Notes: a model not told the origin generated them from the sequence alone. 64,000 nucleotides of DNA from Polaribacter dokdonensis (GCF_024362345.1 NZ_CP101505.1:578001-642000), one strand, 5' to 3'. Positions 34,911 through 44,651 are shown, counted from the stretch's first letter. Program-made: numbers and translations.

Positions 34911-36053
34911 ACGTTTTATTAAAGCTTTACTAAACAAGCGTATTTGCATATTAGAGAAGATTTTTAACTCTTTTGAAAAAGTTGTTTCCTCATCTAAAAA
35001 TTTTAAAATAAGCTGAGGAGATAGCTTTTTAAACATTCTAGAAAATACAGCAGCTCCCTTTGCATTATGCTTAGACAAAATATCTAATAACAGTAAATCA
35101 TAAAACCAAAATCGATTGGTTTTTTGAAAGGACTTTAAGGAAGTTTCTTTTTTAAGGTGATTAATTAAATGCCTTGTTTTCTTGTCTATATTCTTGAAGG
35201 TAAACCCAGTACTTGCTTTGCTCCAACCACCTGCTGTACCAATATGAATAATATTGACTGAATTTGAATTCCAGAACTTGTAAGAAGTCATTGGTATAGC
35301 ACCTTGCTCCTTTTCAACAATTTCGTAATCTGTAATATTTTTATCTTCTAAATAAGCTTTAATAGCATCAGCATAAGCAGTATACTCTAATAACTCTTTA
35401 GAAAACAAAGTATATTCAAACAGAGCTTCGTTTTCAGCATAAGGCAAAACATACATAAATCTTGTATTCCCTTTTTGAGGAATTGTAAAATCCATAAAAG
35501 TAGCTGCATTCGTAGTAAATACAGGTTCTTTTGTTTTTACAAAATAACCTACAAAGTGCTGTTGCAATACAGGATACTTTTGTTGTTCCTGATACACGTC
35601 AGAAAACAAAACACTATTGATTATTCTTTTTGAATGGTATTTATTTTCAGTGGTAAAAACTACTCCAAGGCTTTCCTCTTGTTGAATTTTAACTACATTT
35701 TCTTCACTAAACTGAATGTTTTGTTTTGTGCTAATTATCTTCCAGACTTTTTGGTAAAAGTCAGAACTCTTAATCATTTTATAGACATAAGGCTCTATAC
35801 AAGTTTGCATGGCTCCACTATCGCCCTTGAATATAATATCTCTCCAAGAATGATTTAAGATGTCATCCCAATCACCTATATTCTTTTCCCAAAAACACCA
35901 AGTTCTATCATTGCTTGATTTTTTTATTTGATCAAGAATTAGAATCGATTTATCATCAAAATAAGCATCTTTGCTCATTCTATAAGCCATCATTAAGCCT
36001 GAAGCTCCTCCACCAACAATAATATAATCGAAATTTTTGGTAGCTGAATTCAA
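34902..36053 (-). CDS. crtY: lycopene beta-cyclase
   Basis: Cyclises the psi-ends of lycopene to beta-rings. 383 residues with an N-terminal FAD/NAD fold DYIIVGGGASGLMMAYRM, the DRTWCFWEKN motif typical of CrtY, and IGTAGGWSKASTGFTFKN in the C-terminal half. It is the last gene of the crtI-crtB-crtZ-crtY operon, 36 bases after crtZ. In a myxol-type pathway one ring would be left uncyclised, so the activity or amount of this enzyme versus CruF would set the ratio of zeaxanthin to monocyclic product. Confidence 0.92.
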   Translation of the reverse strand: MNSATKNFDYIIVGGGASGLMMAYRMSKDAYFDDKSILILDQIKKSSNDRTWCFWEKNIGDWDDILNHSWRDIIFKGDSGAMQTCIEPYVYKMIKSSDFYQKVWKIISTKQNIQFSEENVVKIQQEESLGVVFTTENKYHSKRIINSVLFSDVYQEQQKYPVLQQHFVGYFVKTKEPVFTTNAATFMDFTIPQKGNTRFMYVLPYAENEALFEYTLFSKELLEYTAYADAIKAYLEDKNITDYEIVEKEQGAIPMTSYKFWNSNSVNIIHIGTAGGWSKASTGFTFKNIDKKTRHLINHLKKETSLKSFQKTNRFWFYDLLLLDILSKHNAKGAAVFSRMFKKLSPQLILKFLDEETTFSKELKIFSNMQIRLFSKALIKRLF

Positions 36054-36089
36054 AATAAATAAAGTAAAGTTGAAATTAAAATAGTAATT

Positions 36090-36533
36090 CTATTTCTTAA
36101 ACTGCTTAAAGTATTTTACAGGTACAAACAACATTCCAAAACATTGGCTGTCTTCTTTACCCATATTTTTATGATGTATTTTATGCGCTTTACGTAAGCC
36201 CTTTAAATACCAATTATTTGTGTTTTTAAACCATTTAAAACGCTGATGAATAAGTACATCATGCACTAAAAAATAGGCAATTCCATAACAAAGAATTCCT
36301 AAACCTATATAGGTTAAATAAACATGACTCGTATAACTACCAAAATAGAACAAAGCCATACTAGGTATTGCAAAAACTACAAAGAAAGCATCATTTTTTT
36401 CAAAACCATCATATTTTGGTTGATGATGGTCTTCATGCAAATACCATCCAAAGCCATGCATTACATATTTATGCGTACACCAAGTTACACCTTCCATCAA
36501 CAAAAAAACACCCAAGGTAACTAAGAATAGCAT
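36090..36533 (-). CDS. crtZ: beta-carotene 3-hydroxylase, copy 2 (zeaxanthin operon)
   Basis: Di-iron membrane hydroxylase converting beta-carotene to zeaxanthin. 147 residues with the complete His set HKYVMH, HEDHH, HDVLIH and HKIHH, and four hydrophobic segments. It is tightly packed between crtB (1-base gap) and crtY. It shares the His motifs and much of the core with copy 1 in the myxol locus but lacks that copy's Lys-rich tail. The two copies differ throughout, so this is an old duplication, not an assembly artefact. Confidence 0.92.
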   Translation of the reverse strand: MLFLVTLGVFLLMEGVTWCTHKYVMHGFGWYLHEDHHQPKYDGFEKNDAFFVVFAIPSMALFYFGSYTSHVYLTYIGLGILCYGIAYFLVHDVLIHQRFKWFKNTNNWYLKGLRKAHKIHHKNMGKEDSQCFGMLFVPVKYFKQFKK

Positions 36534-36534
36534 A

Positions 36535-37377
36535 CTAAATAATATTCAGTTTATATTTTACATAACTTCTAGCCAACAAATTTATTTTCATTGGATCAGA
36601 AATCCTAATTCTTGTATCCATTATTTTTTCTGATGGAACAGCTTTTAGTTTTTTAAGTAATCTTCTATAATATCTATAAGCCATATACACCCCGAATTTT
36701 GCTTCTACTGGTAATTTTAAAATACCATGTGTGTATGCATAATCGAAATCGGCTTCAATTTCATCAATAATAAGTTGTTTAGAAATAGCATTCAATTGTC
36801 CTAAATCTACATTCGGAAAGTAAGATCTGTTTAGCAATTCGAAATCGTCTTTTAAATCACGTAAAAAATTTACTTTCTGAAAAGCAGAGCCCAAACGCAT
36901 TGCAGCATCTTTTAGTTCATTATATCGTTTTTCATCACCATCTACAAAAACCTTTAAACACATTAAACCTACAACATCTGCAGAACCATAAATATATTCG
37001 TCATACTCTGCTTTTGTTTGATATTGAGTTTTATGTAAATCTGCTTTCATACTCTTTAAAAAGGCTTGCACCATTTCTTCTGGTATGTTGTATCTGTTTA
37101 CAGTTTGTTGAAAGGAGTTTAAAATAGGATTTAAACTAATTCCTTGTTCTTTAGACATATAATAATCACGCTCAAAATGAGCCATTAACTCTTCTTTATT
37201 GTAGTCGTGAAACGTATCTACAATTTCATCTGCAAAACGAACAAAACCATAAATATTATAAATATCTGCTCTAATTTTTGGCGACAGCATATTCACAGCC
37301 AAAGAGAATGAAGTACTGTAACTTTTTGTAACTAGTTTGCTACAATCGTTAGAGACACTGTCAAATAATTCTTTCAT
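36535..37377 (-). CDS. crtB: phytoene synthase
   Basis: Condenses two geranylgeranyl diphosphates into phytoene, the committed step. 280 residues. The first Asp-rich motif is FADEIVDTFHDY (about residues 49-60) and the second is NFLRDLKDDF (~165-174), both binding Mg2+-diphosphate. The SYSTSFSLAVNML start is typical. It is 1 base from crtI and 1 base from crtZ, so the operon is very compact. crtE for the GGPP substrate is not in this window. Confidence 0.94.
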   Translation of the reverse strand: MKELFDSVSNDCSKLVTKSYSTSFSLAVNMLSPKIRADIYNIYGFVRFADEIVDTFHDYNKEELMAHFERDYYMSKEQGISLNPILNSFQQTVNRYNIPEEMVQAFLKSMKADLHKTQYQTKAEYDEYIYGSADVVGLMCLKVFVDGDEKRYNELKDAAMRLGSAFQKVNFLRDLKDDFELLNRSYFPNVDLGQLNAISKQLIIDEIEADFDYAYTHGILKLPVEAKFGVYMAYRYYRRLLKKLKAVPSEKIMDTRIRISDPMKINLLARSYVKYKLNII

Positions 37378-37378
37378 G

Positions 37379-38845
37379 TTACTTGTGATTTTTATTAATT
37401 AAATCTGATGCTATTTTACCTGATATTAATGCTGGTGGAACTCCTGGACCAGGAACCGTTAACTGACCTGTAAAATACAAATTATTTACCTTACTACTTT
37501 TTATTTTTGGTCTTAGAAATGCAGTTTGTAGCAGCGTATTTGCCATTCCATATGCATTGCCTTTGTAAGAATTATATTCTTGTTCGAAGTCTTTTACACA
37601 AAAAGATCGTTTAAAGATAACACTTTTTCTAACTTCTTGATTCGTTAACTTCTCAAATCGATTCATTATCTTCTCAAAATAAGCTTCTCTCAGCTCTTCT
37701 GTGTCTTCAATCCCAGGAGCTAAAGGAATTAAAAAGAAACCTGCTTCTTTACCTTCTGGTGCAGAGGTTTTATCTGTCATAGACGTAAAGTTAGCATAAA
37801 ATAAAGGTGCAGTAGGCCATTTAGGATTATCGTAAATTTCTTCTGCATGCTTATCAAAATCAGTATCGAAAAATAAAGTATGATGACTAGCATTTTCTAT
37901 TTTTTTATCAAAACCAACATAAAATAATAAAGATGATGGAGCAAAAGTTTTCTTTGCCCAATACTTTTCTGAATATTGTCTTAGATTTTCATTTAAAAGC
38001 GTTTCTGTATGATGATAATCTGCACCACTTAAAACCAAATCAGTTTTAATTTCTTTACCATTTACTAGTAAACCTCTTACATCATTATTACCATCTGTAA
38101 TAATTTTATCTACGTTTGCATCTACTTGAAACTTTACGCCTAAAGATGTAGCTAAAGAAACCATACCTTCTATGACCTTAAACATTCCTCCTCTAGGATG
38201 CCAAGTTCCAAGACCAAAATCAGCATAATTCATAAAATTGTAAAATGCTGGAGTATTACTAGGTTTTGCTCCTAAAAACAACACTGGAAATTCTAAAATC
38301 TCAATCAGCTTGTCATTTTTTATATTCTTACGCACTTGTTTTCTAATTGTAGAAAAGAACTGAGTAACTCTTGCTATCGTAGTTGAATTTACCAACTCTA
38401 ATGGAGATATACCTGGTTTATACACTAAATCCTTAATAGCTGTTTCGTAATTTGCTTTTGCAGAATCTATAAATGATTTTAAATGCTTAGCACTACCTGG
38501 CTCTACACTTTCAAACATTTCATAAATCTCTTCTATTTTATCAGATATTTTGATTGAATCGTTTTCTCCAAAATACACTTCATAACCAGGACTTAATTTG
38601 TCTAATATGTAATAGTCTGAAGGTTTTTTACCAAAATCTGCAAAGAACCTTTCAAATACATCTGGCATCCAATACCAAGAAGGACCTAAATCAAAAGTAA
38701 AACCTTCTTTTTTAAATTGTCTTGCTCTACCACCAAGTGTGTCGTTTTTTTCTAAAACAGTAACGTTATAACCTTCTTTTGACAAGTAACAAGATGCTGC
38801 CAAAGAAGAAAAGCCAGAACCAATTATATAGATTTCTTTACCCAT
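37379..38845 (-). CDS. crtI: phytoene desaturase
   Basis: FAD-dependent desaturase converting phytoene to lycopene in four steps. 488 residues: N-terminal dinucleotide fold IYIIGSGFSSLAASCYLSKE, FTFDLGPSWYWMPDVFERF, and the C-terminal FAD contact TGQLTVPGPGVPPALISGK. The SWYWMPD motif and its position beside crtB fit CrtI better than the paralogue in the myxol locus. It is the first gene of the operon, 62 bases downstream of the CarH/LitR-like regulator, which reads in the same direction. Confidence 0.93.
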   Translation of the reverse strand: MGKEIYIIGSGFSSLAASCYLSKEGYNVTVLEKNDTLGGRARQFKKEGFTFDLGPSWYWMPDVFERFFADFGKKPSDYYILDKLSPGYEVYFGENDSIKISDKIEEIYEMFESVEPGSAKHLKSFIDSAKANYETAIKDLVYKPGISPLELVNSTTIARVTQFFSTIRKQVRKNIKNDKLIEILEFPVLFLGAKPSNTPAFYNFMNYADFGLGTWHPRGGMFKVIEGMVSLATSLGVKFQVDANVDKIITDGNNDVRGLLVNGKEIKTDLVLSGADYHHTETLLNENLRQYSEKYWAKKTFAPSSLLFYVGFDKKIENASHHTLFFDTDFDKHAEEIYDNPKWPTAPLFYANFTSMTDKTSAPEGKEAGFFLIPLAPGIEDTEELREAYFEKIMNRFEKLTNQEVRKSVIFKRSFCVKDFEQEYNSYKGNAYGMANTLLQTAFLRPKIKSSKVNNLYFTGQLTVPGPGVPPALISGKIASDLINKNHK

Positions 38846-38907
38846 TGAATATGTTTGTTTAACAAATATAAATATTAATTAAACAGTTTGTAAGAGTTGT
38901 TATTATT

Positions 38908-39801
38908 TTATAATACTTTTAACAAATCAGGTATTGAATCATATAATTTAATACTATCATTCAATTCTAAGTGCTTAATCTTTGCAATTTTTCTACCAAC
39001 AGCAATAAACTGATTATTCGTATTATGCATTACTTCATCAATTTCGCTGAAATAATCTTCTACTTTGTCATCATAAGGCTGAATGGTTAAAGAAGCAATA
39101 AAACAAATTTCCCTATCACCTTCTAAGAAGTAATTTAAATTATTTAATGGTAAACTTTGCCCTAAATAAATTGTGTGAAAACCTCTTAACACTAATTCGT
39201 AGTTTAAATATAGTAAACCTAGCTCATGTATTTCATTTTCTGGTAAGAATAAAACATAAGTTTTATTTGTATTACTAATACTGTATTGTAATTTCTCTGT
39301 GTTAAGTTGTATTTTTTGAGCAATTAGGTTCGATATAAAATGCTCATGAGCAGGTAATAAAGTTTCTGTTTGCCATAGCAAACCTATATGATCTAAAAAC
39401 GGAATAAAAACATCTTTAAAAATTTCTCTAAAGGTTTTTTTATGTAATAGTTTATGATAGGTGTTGTTAAATAGTATTTTATCGAACTGAAACATAGAAA
39501 CTTTAAATGCATTTATTGCTTCATCATTTGTTGCAATACTAAATGCCAATTCTCTAGATTGAGAAGTAATCTCATCTTCAGACATGGCTGCAATCTTAGA
39601 AATTTTAAAGTTATTTTTATTTAATAATACGATATTTAAAAGCTTTGTTAAATTCTCTGGTGTGTAATATCTTATATTTGTTTCGGTTCTTTTTGGTTCT
39701 AACAAATTGTATCGTTTTTCCCAAATTCGAATTGTATGTGCCTTGATTCCAGAAATGTTTTCAAGGTCTTTTATCGTGAAATCCTGCTTTATATTGTTCA
39801 A
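38908..39801 (-). CDS. CarH/LitR-like MerR regulator with cobalamin-binding domain
   Basis: A MerR-type repressor expected to bind adenosylcobalamin and sense light. With this TTG start (MNNIKQDFTIKDL) it has 297 residues; another TTG at 39825 is possible. The MerR HTH covers about residues 8-70. The B12-capping helical bundle contains Trp, nine residues, then Glu-His (WQTETLLPAHEH), and the Rossmann part has Glu-x-His-x-x-Gly (EIHELG), whose His would be the lower cobalt ligand. Both motifs are those of CarH. A Gln follows the Trp where T. thermophilus CarH has, from memory, a second cobalt-binding His. It lies upstream of crtI and divergent to an ECF sigma gene. Confidence 0.85.
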   Translation of the reverse strand: MNNIKQDFTIKDLENISGIKAHTIRIWEKRYNLLEPKRTETNIRYYTPENLTKLLNIVLLNKNNFKISKIAAMSEDEITSQSRELAFSIATNDEAINAFKVSMFQFDKILFNNTYHKLLHKKTFREIFKDVFIPFLDHIGLLWQTETLLPAHEHFISNLIAQKIQLNTEKLQYSISNTNKTYVLFLPENEIHELGLLYLNYELVLRGFHTIYLGQSLPLNNLNYFLEGDREICFIASLTIQPYDDKVEDYFSEIDEVMHNTNNQFIAVGRKIAKIKHLELNDSIKLYDSIPDLLKVL

Positions 39802-39812
39802 TTTATATCTCT

Positions 39813-39820
39813 TTGAGTTA
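39813..39820 (-). promoter_or_regulatory. candidate -7 box for the CarH-like gene
   Basis: Read on the minus strand, TAAATTTG fits TAnnTTTG and lies 11 bases before the TTG that starts MNNIKQ. It would leave almost no leader and makes the more upstream TTG start unlikely. No -33 box is apparent. Confidence 0.35.
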
Positions 39821-39920
39821 AACAAATTTACAAAAAATAATACTTTTAAAATATTATTTAAGAAAAATGTAACATATTATTAATTTGAGCTACATATAGA
39901 TAACTAACTAATACTAAAAA

Positions 39921-40415
39921 GTGCAAAAAGATTTAGAAGCTAAATTTTTATCGGACTTTGAAACTAATCAAAATATTGCGCATAAAATTTGTAGAGTTTA
40001 TACTACAAACAGAGAGGCTCATAATGACCTGTTTCAAGAAATAACCATTCAACTTTGGAAAAACTATCCAAAGTTTAGAGGGGATTCTAAATTCAGTACT
40101 TGGATGTACAGAGTTGCATTAAACACTGCAATTTCGTTATATAGAAAATCTACAAGAAGGGTAAAAACGCAAGACATAAGTGATTTTGCATACAAAATAA
40201 AATCACAAGATTATGATGATACAGAAGAATTACAATTGAAAGCATTATATAAAGCTGTACATCAATTAAATGATATTGATAAAGCACTTATTTTCTTGTA
40301 CTTAGAAGATAAACCTTATAAAGAAATCTCTGAAACGTTAGGAATAACTTCTGTAAATGCAAGAGTTAAAATGAATAGAGCTAAAGAGAAATTAAAAAAC
40401 ATACTAAACCCATAA
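39921..40415 (+). CDS. ECF-type RNA polymerase sigma factor
   Basis: A 164-residue sigma-70 family factor with regions 2 and 4 only. Region 2 includes DLFQEITIQLWKNYPKFRG and STWMYRVALNTAISLYRK; region 4 includes YLEDKPYKEISETLGITSVNARVKMNRAKEKLK. GTG start. It is divergent to the CarH/LitR-like gene across about 100 bases and is followed after 3 bases by a membrane protein that may be its anti-sigma factor. In Streptomyces LitR acts through an adjacent ECF sigma factor (LitS), so this neighbour may control carotenoid genes; that is inference. Confidence 0.88.
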   Translation: MQKDLEAKFLSDFETNQNIAHKICRVYTTNREAHNDLFQEITIQLWKNYPKFRGDSKFSTWMYRVALNTAISLYRKSTRRVKTQDISDFAYKIKSQDYDDTEELQLKALYKAVHQLNDIDKALIFLYLEDKPYKEISETLGITSVNARVKMNRAKEKLKNILNP

Positions 40416-40418
40416 TGT

Positions 40419-41060
40419 ATGGATGTATTAGATAATTACAAAAAGGCCTGGGAAAATCAACCAGAAGAATCGAATAAGCTTTCTAGTGTAGAAATCTACA
40501 AGATGGCCCATTCAAGATCATCATCTATTGTAAAATGGATTTTTATAATAGGTATTTTAGAGTTCATTTTTTGGACTGCCATTAATTTAACCATACCAGA
40601 TAGTTTTTATAAAGTCTATGAAGATTTAGAATTAATGGGTTTCCTAAATTTCTTTATGGTATTACATTATGTCATAATTGCCATATTCTTATTTTTATTT
40701 TATAAGAATTTTAGAAGAGTTTCTTTGGTAGACAACACCAAAAACCTAATTAACAGAATCTTAAAAATTAGAAAAACTGTTAAATACTATGTGTTTTATA
40801 ATTTAGCAACTGTGTTTTTAGGAAGCATTATTTTAAATATAGTCATGTTTTCTGATAACAATAAGTTAATGAAGGTGATGAACCCAGATAACTTGGCTTT
40901 GGATATGCAACAAGTAATTACAATTACAGTAATTAGCCAAATAATAGCTTTAGTAATTATACTAGTTTTACTATGGTTATTTTACAAACTGGTTTATGGT
41001 ATACTTTTAAGAAAGCTTAATAAGAATTATAAAGAACTTGTAAAGCTTACTGATAATTAA
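40419..41060 (+). CDS. membrane protein following the ECF sigma gene (possible anti-sigma)
   Basis: A 213-residue protein with a soluble N-terminal head of about 45 residues (NYKKAWENQPEESNKLSS) and four hydrophobic helices. The KxAWxxQP start is common in Bacteroidota proteins that follow ECF sigma genes. No classical zinc-binding HxxxCxxC anti-sigma motif is visible, so an anti-sigma role is suggested only by position. A strong bidirectional terminator follows. Confidence 0.7.
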   Translation: MDVLDNYKKAWENQPEESNKLSSVEIYKMAHSRSSSIVKWIFIIGILEFIFWTAINLTIPDSFYKVYEDLELMGFLNFFMVLHYVIIAIFLFLFYKNFRRVSLVDNTKNLINRILKIRKTVKYYVFYNLATVFLGSIILNIVMFSDNNKLMKVMNPDNLALDMQQVITITVISQIIALVIILVLLWLFYKLVYGILLRKLNKNYKELVKLTDN

Positions 41061-41061
41061 C

Positions 41062-41097
41062 AAAAAAAACTCCTTTGCACAACGAAGGAGTTTTTTT
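41062..41097. terminator. bidirectional terminator
   Basis: A 7-bp stem ACTCCTT / AAGGAGT extended by an A-run on the left and a T-run on the right, with a nine-base loop. It lies between the sigma-linked membrane protein gene and the convergent threonine aldolase gene and can serve both. Confidence 0.88.
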
Positions 41098-41111
41098 GGA
41101 GTTCTAATTTT

Positions 41112-42131
41112 CTAGAAATCCTCTAATTCTTTTAGCAGAATAGTATGCATTTCATCTGTATAATCTAAATGCGTTACAATTCTAATTTTACCTTCTCCCA
41201 TTGGTGTTAGCAGTATATTTTTTTCGGCCATTTTCTCTATAAAATGATCGGCTCCTATTTTATCATCGACATAAAAAATCAAAATATTTGTTTCTACAGG
41301 TTCAATTTTAGTTATGTAACTGCAACTTTTTAATACTGTAGCGATTTCCTTTGCTTTTTTATGGTCTTCTGCCAACCTTTCTACATGATGATCTAAAGCA
41401 TAATTGGCAGCTGCTGCTAAGAAACCAATTTGTCTCATTCCTCCACCTAATAATTTGCGTAAACGCAGGGCTTTCTGCATCATTTCTTTTGTACCAACTA
41501 GCATAGAACCAATAGGTGCACCTAATCCTTTAGAAAAACAAATAGATATGGTATCAAACAATGCTCCATATTGTTTAGGTGATTCATTTCTAGCTACTAA
41601 CGCATTAAACAATCGTGCACCATCTAAGTGAAAACCTAAATTATTTTGTTTGGCAACCTTGTATATCTTCTCTATTTCTTTAAAATCCCAACAAGCTCCA
41701 CCACCTTTATTTGTGGTATTTTCTAAACAAATTAAACTTGTGTATGGCAAATAAATCTGTGGTTTTGCTGAAGCTATTTCTTCTATTTGATCTGCTGTAA
41801 ACATTCCTCTTTCACCATCAATCAATTTACAAGTAACCCCAGAATTAAAAGCTACTCCTCCACTTTCGTAATTATAAATATGTGCATATTTATCACAAAT
41901 TACTAAATCTCCTGGCTGAGTATGTAATTTTATAGCTGTTTGGTTTGCCATAGTTCCTGATGGAAAAAACAAAGCATCTTCCATACCAAAAAGTTTAGCA
42001 ACCTTTTGTTCTAAAGCGTTTACAGTAGGGTCCATCTTAAAAACATCATCACCTACATTTGCGCTCATCATAGCCTGCAACATTTCAGGTGTTGGTTTGG
42101 TAACTGTATCAGATATTAAGTCTATAATCAT
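41112..42131 (-). CDS. ltaE: low-specificity L-threonine aldolase
   Basis: PLP enzyme cleaving L-threonine or allo-threonine to glycine and acetaldehyde. 339 residues; the start IDLISDTVTKPTPEMLQAM is diagnostic, HLDGARLFNA carries the cofactor Asp and Arg, and the Schiff-base Lys is in ICFSKGLGAPIGS. Cytosolic. It ends at the bidirectional terminator and lies 20 bases downstream of the zinc protease gene, possibly co-transcribed. Confidence 0.93.
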   Translation of the reverse strand: MIIDLISDTVTKPTPEMLQAMMSANVGDDVFKMDPTVNALEQKVAKLFGMEDALFFPSGTMANQTAIKLHTQPGDLVICDKYAHIYNYESGGVAFNSGVTCKLIDGERGMFTADQIEEIASAKPQIYLPYTSLICLENTTNKGGGACWDFKEIEKIYKVAKQNNLGFHLDGARLFNALVARNESPKQYGALFDTISICFSKGLGAPIGSMLVGTKEMMQKALRLRKLLGGGMRQIGFLAAAANYALDHHVERLAEDHKKAKEIATVLKSCSYITKIEPVETNILIFYVDDKIGADHFIEKMAEKNILLTPMGEGKIRIVTHLDYTDEMHTILLKELEDF

Positions 42132-42151
42132 TCTAATTTTTTACTATTTAA

Positions 42152-44566
42152 TTAATTTCCAATTGGTGAACCATCTGGAATTTTAGGCGCTGAAGTTTTT
42201 TTGAAAGTTGTTGGATTCTTCATAAAATCATTAATCATTTTAACTAAAGCTTCATTGTATATGTTTTGAACACCATTGCTCTTTTTATTTTGAATAATGT
42301 TTTTAATTTCATTCAACTTATAACTTGCAATTGCATTTACTTGTTTGTACTGATTTTTATAGGTTGATAAATACATTAGTTCTTCTAAAAACTGAATATT
42401 AATAACATTCTGTAATTCTTGATAATAATTATCATTATGACTCTTTCTTACAGTATTCATAACAACAATATCTATTAATTCATCCAAACCTAATTGTGAA
42501 TCATCTAAACTTTTGTGATTGATAAGTCTAGACATTCTTTGCGGATTTAATAATAGCTTAAACGTCATTTCTGAGGCAGTTTCTACAGCAGAAAACGCAT
42601 CAAAAGCCACTCCTAATTTGCTTTTAAAAGATTCTCTAGATCTTCCATAACCTATTGATCTTGGAGGAAACAATGCTAATTTTTCTTTCGGAATTGCAAT
42701 TTCATCAACCATAACTGTTTTTAATACAATTGCTAATGCTTTTCTTTCTACGTCTCCAGAAACTCTTTTTACAATAGTTTGATTGCCACCCTTTACTGCA
42801 TAAGAATAATCTAAACCACCAATTAGTTTAGTAGTTGCTTCTGTTTGAAAACGATGTAAAAAATATAGGGGTACAAATACATCTTCTAAAACAGAATAAG
42901 GTTCATTAATCTTTATATTATCAGCAGAAAAATTACTGATTGCTGTTTTTCTAACCGCTAATAAATTATTAAGTTCGTCATATATGTTCCCTCCATTATC
43001 CCACAAATGAGCTGTAGCACTAGCACTTCCTTGTGGTCTTGCATCAGCATCAGATAAATAACGCATTCCATCTTTAAAACCTGTGGTTAGAATAGTATTT
43101 AACGCTTCATCTTCATTGGTGTTTTCTGGAAAATCTTGATAAGAATATGCTACTGTTACTTTATCCCAATTTCCAATCTTAGTATCATAAGCATCAGAAA
43201 AATCAATTTTACCATTTTTTAAAGTAAACTTAGGGTGAGGATAATCCATAACAGAAGTTCTACCATTAGTGCTTGCTGCAAAATTATGTGCAAAACCTAA
43301 AGTATGCCCAATTTCATGTGCAGACAATTGTCTAATTCTCGCAATCGCCATTTGCAAAGCAAATTCGTCTTCTGCTGTTTTAGTTTTAAAAGGTGCTTGT
43401 AACGCTTGCGCTATTAAATAGTCTTGTCGAATTCTTAAACTTCCTAAACTTACATGTCCCTTTATAATTTCTCCTGTTCTTGGGTCAGAAATACTTGCAC
43501 CATAACTCCAGCCTCTAGTAGATCTATGCACCCATTGCACAACATTATATCTTACATCTAACATATCTGCTCCTTCAGGCAACATTTTAAATTGAAACGC
43601 ATTCTTGTAACCAGCTGCTTCAAAAGCTTGATTCCACCAACGACCTCCATCTAACAAAGCAGATCTAACAGGTTCAGGTGTACCTCTATCTAAATAATAA
43701 ATAATTGGTGCTACAGGTTCAGACATTGCAGCATTAGGATTTTTCTTAGCCAATCTGTGTCTATAAATAAAACGTTTTTCTAACGATTCATTTACAGGTG
43801 TTGAGTAATCTAGATAACTCATTTGATAAGATCCAGATCTAGGATCAAACTTTCTTGGCTGGTAATTACCATCTGGTAATTCTACAAAAGAGTGATGTTG
43901 ATTTACAGTTACTGCACTAGCATCTGGAGTTACACTTCTAATATTGTAACCTCTAGGAGACCCTTTAAAAGTTAACAAAACATCAAACTCAGAATTTTTA
44001 GGAAATGATTTGGTACGTTCCAAATTAAAAGCACTTCTACTTTTATCTAAACTATAATTACCTTGATTTTGCCTAGCCAAGCTTCTAGCAACACCATGTG
44101 CATCCCTCATAAAAAAAGAAGTTGCATCCACTAAATACATGTCGTCTTTTGCTTCTTTTACAACAAAACCATGTAACACAGATTTTGCAAAGGCTTCTTT
44201 TACTGAGTTTTTTTCTTCTATATTATCTGTTATGGCTCTATAATCTTGATTGGGTTGAACCATCAAAATTTTGTTACCTGCCTTTTTAAAATGCACTACT
44301 ACTCCACTGCCTAACTGACCTCTATCTAAACCAATATCGTTAGAACCTATTCCTTCTGATAAAAATCTTACATATAAGAAATCAGTATTTAATTGATCGA
44401 TTTGTAAATAAATTTTATCGGAATTCTCATCGTAATAAAAAGTATAATAACCTGAGTATTTGTTAATTCCTTTTTGTAGTTTTTTACCAGTTTTCTCGAT
44501 AAAAAACTGAGAGTATCCTTGCAGACAAAAAGAAAGAAATAAAAATGTAAATAGTACTTTTTTCAT
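42152..44566 (-). CDS. exported zinc-dependent metalloprotease (DUF5117/DUF4953 type)
   Basis: An 804-residue secreted or periplasmic protein. The signal peptide ends at about residue 20 (LQGYSQ). A DUF5117-like beta-rich N-terminal region (~40-230) precedes the metzincin-like catalytic segment HEIGHTLGFAHN at residues 417-428, whose HExxHxxxxxH pattern is complete. The C-terminal region is helical. Many marine Flavobacteria carry several of these proteases of unknown substrate. The gene starts 86 bases from the divergent prfB. Confidence 0.9.
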   Translation of the reverse strand: MKKVLFTFLFLSFCLQGYSQFFIEKTGKKLQKGINKYSGYYTFYYDENSDKIYLQIDQLNTDFLYVRFLSEGIGSNDIGLDRGQLGSGVVVHFKKAGNKILMVQPNQDYRAITDNIEEKNSVKEAFAKSVLHGFVVKEAKDDMYLVDATSFFMRDAHGVARSLARQNQGNYSLDKSRSAFNLERTKSFPKNSEFDVLLTFKGSPRGYNIRSVTPDASAVTVNQHHSFVELPDGNYQPRKFDPRSGSYQMSYLDYSTPVNESLEKRFIYRHRLAKKNPNAAMSEPVAPIIYYLDRGTPEPVRSALLDGGRWWNQAFEAAGYKNAFQFKMLPEGADMLDVRYNVVQWVHRSTRGWSYGASISDPRTGEIIKGHVSLGSLRIRQDYLIAQALQAPFKTKTAEDEFALQMAIARIRQLSAHEIGHTLGFAHNFAASTNGRTSVMDYPHPKFTLKNGKIDFSDAYDTKIGNWDKVTVAYSYQDFPENTNEDEALNTILTTGFKDGMRYLSDADARPQGSASATAHLWDNGGNIYDELNNLLAVRKTAISNFSADNIKINEPYSVLEDVFVPLYFLHRFQTEATTKLIGGLDYSYAVKGGNQTIVKRVSGDVERKALAIVLKTVMVDEIAIPKEKLALFPPRSIGYGRSRESFKSKLGVAFDAFSAVETASEMTFKLLLNPQRMSRLINHKSLDDSQLGLDELIDIVVMNTVRKSHNDNYYQELQNVINIQFLEELMYLSTYKNQYKQVNAIASYKLNEIKNIIQNKKSNGVQNIYNEALVKMINDFMKNPTTFKKTSAPKIPDGSPIGN

Positions 44567-44651
44567 GAGATAAATATTTTTATAAAACTATGAAATAAGG
44601 AGCAGTTTAAAAACTCGAAATCCTAAAAAATCGTTTATTTTTGTTCAACCT

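Noticed and set aside
18139..36533. Two crtZ copies as an assembly duplication
   Set aside because: The two genes differ throughout and in length, have different neighbours, and so are true paralogues.
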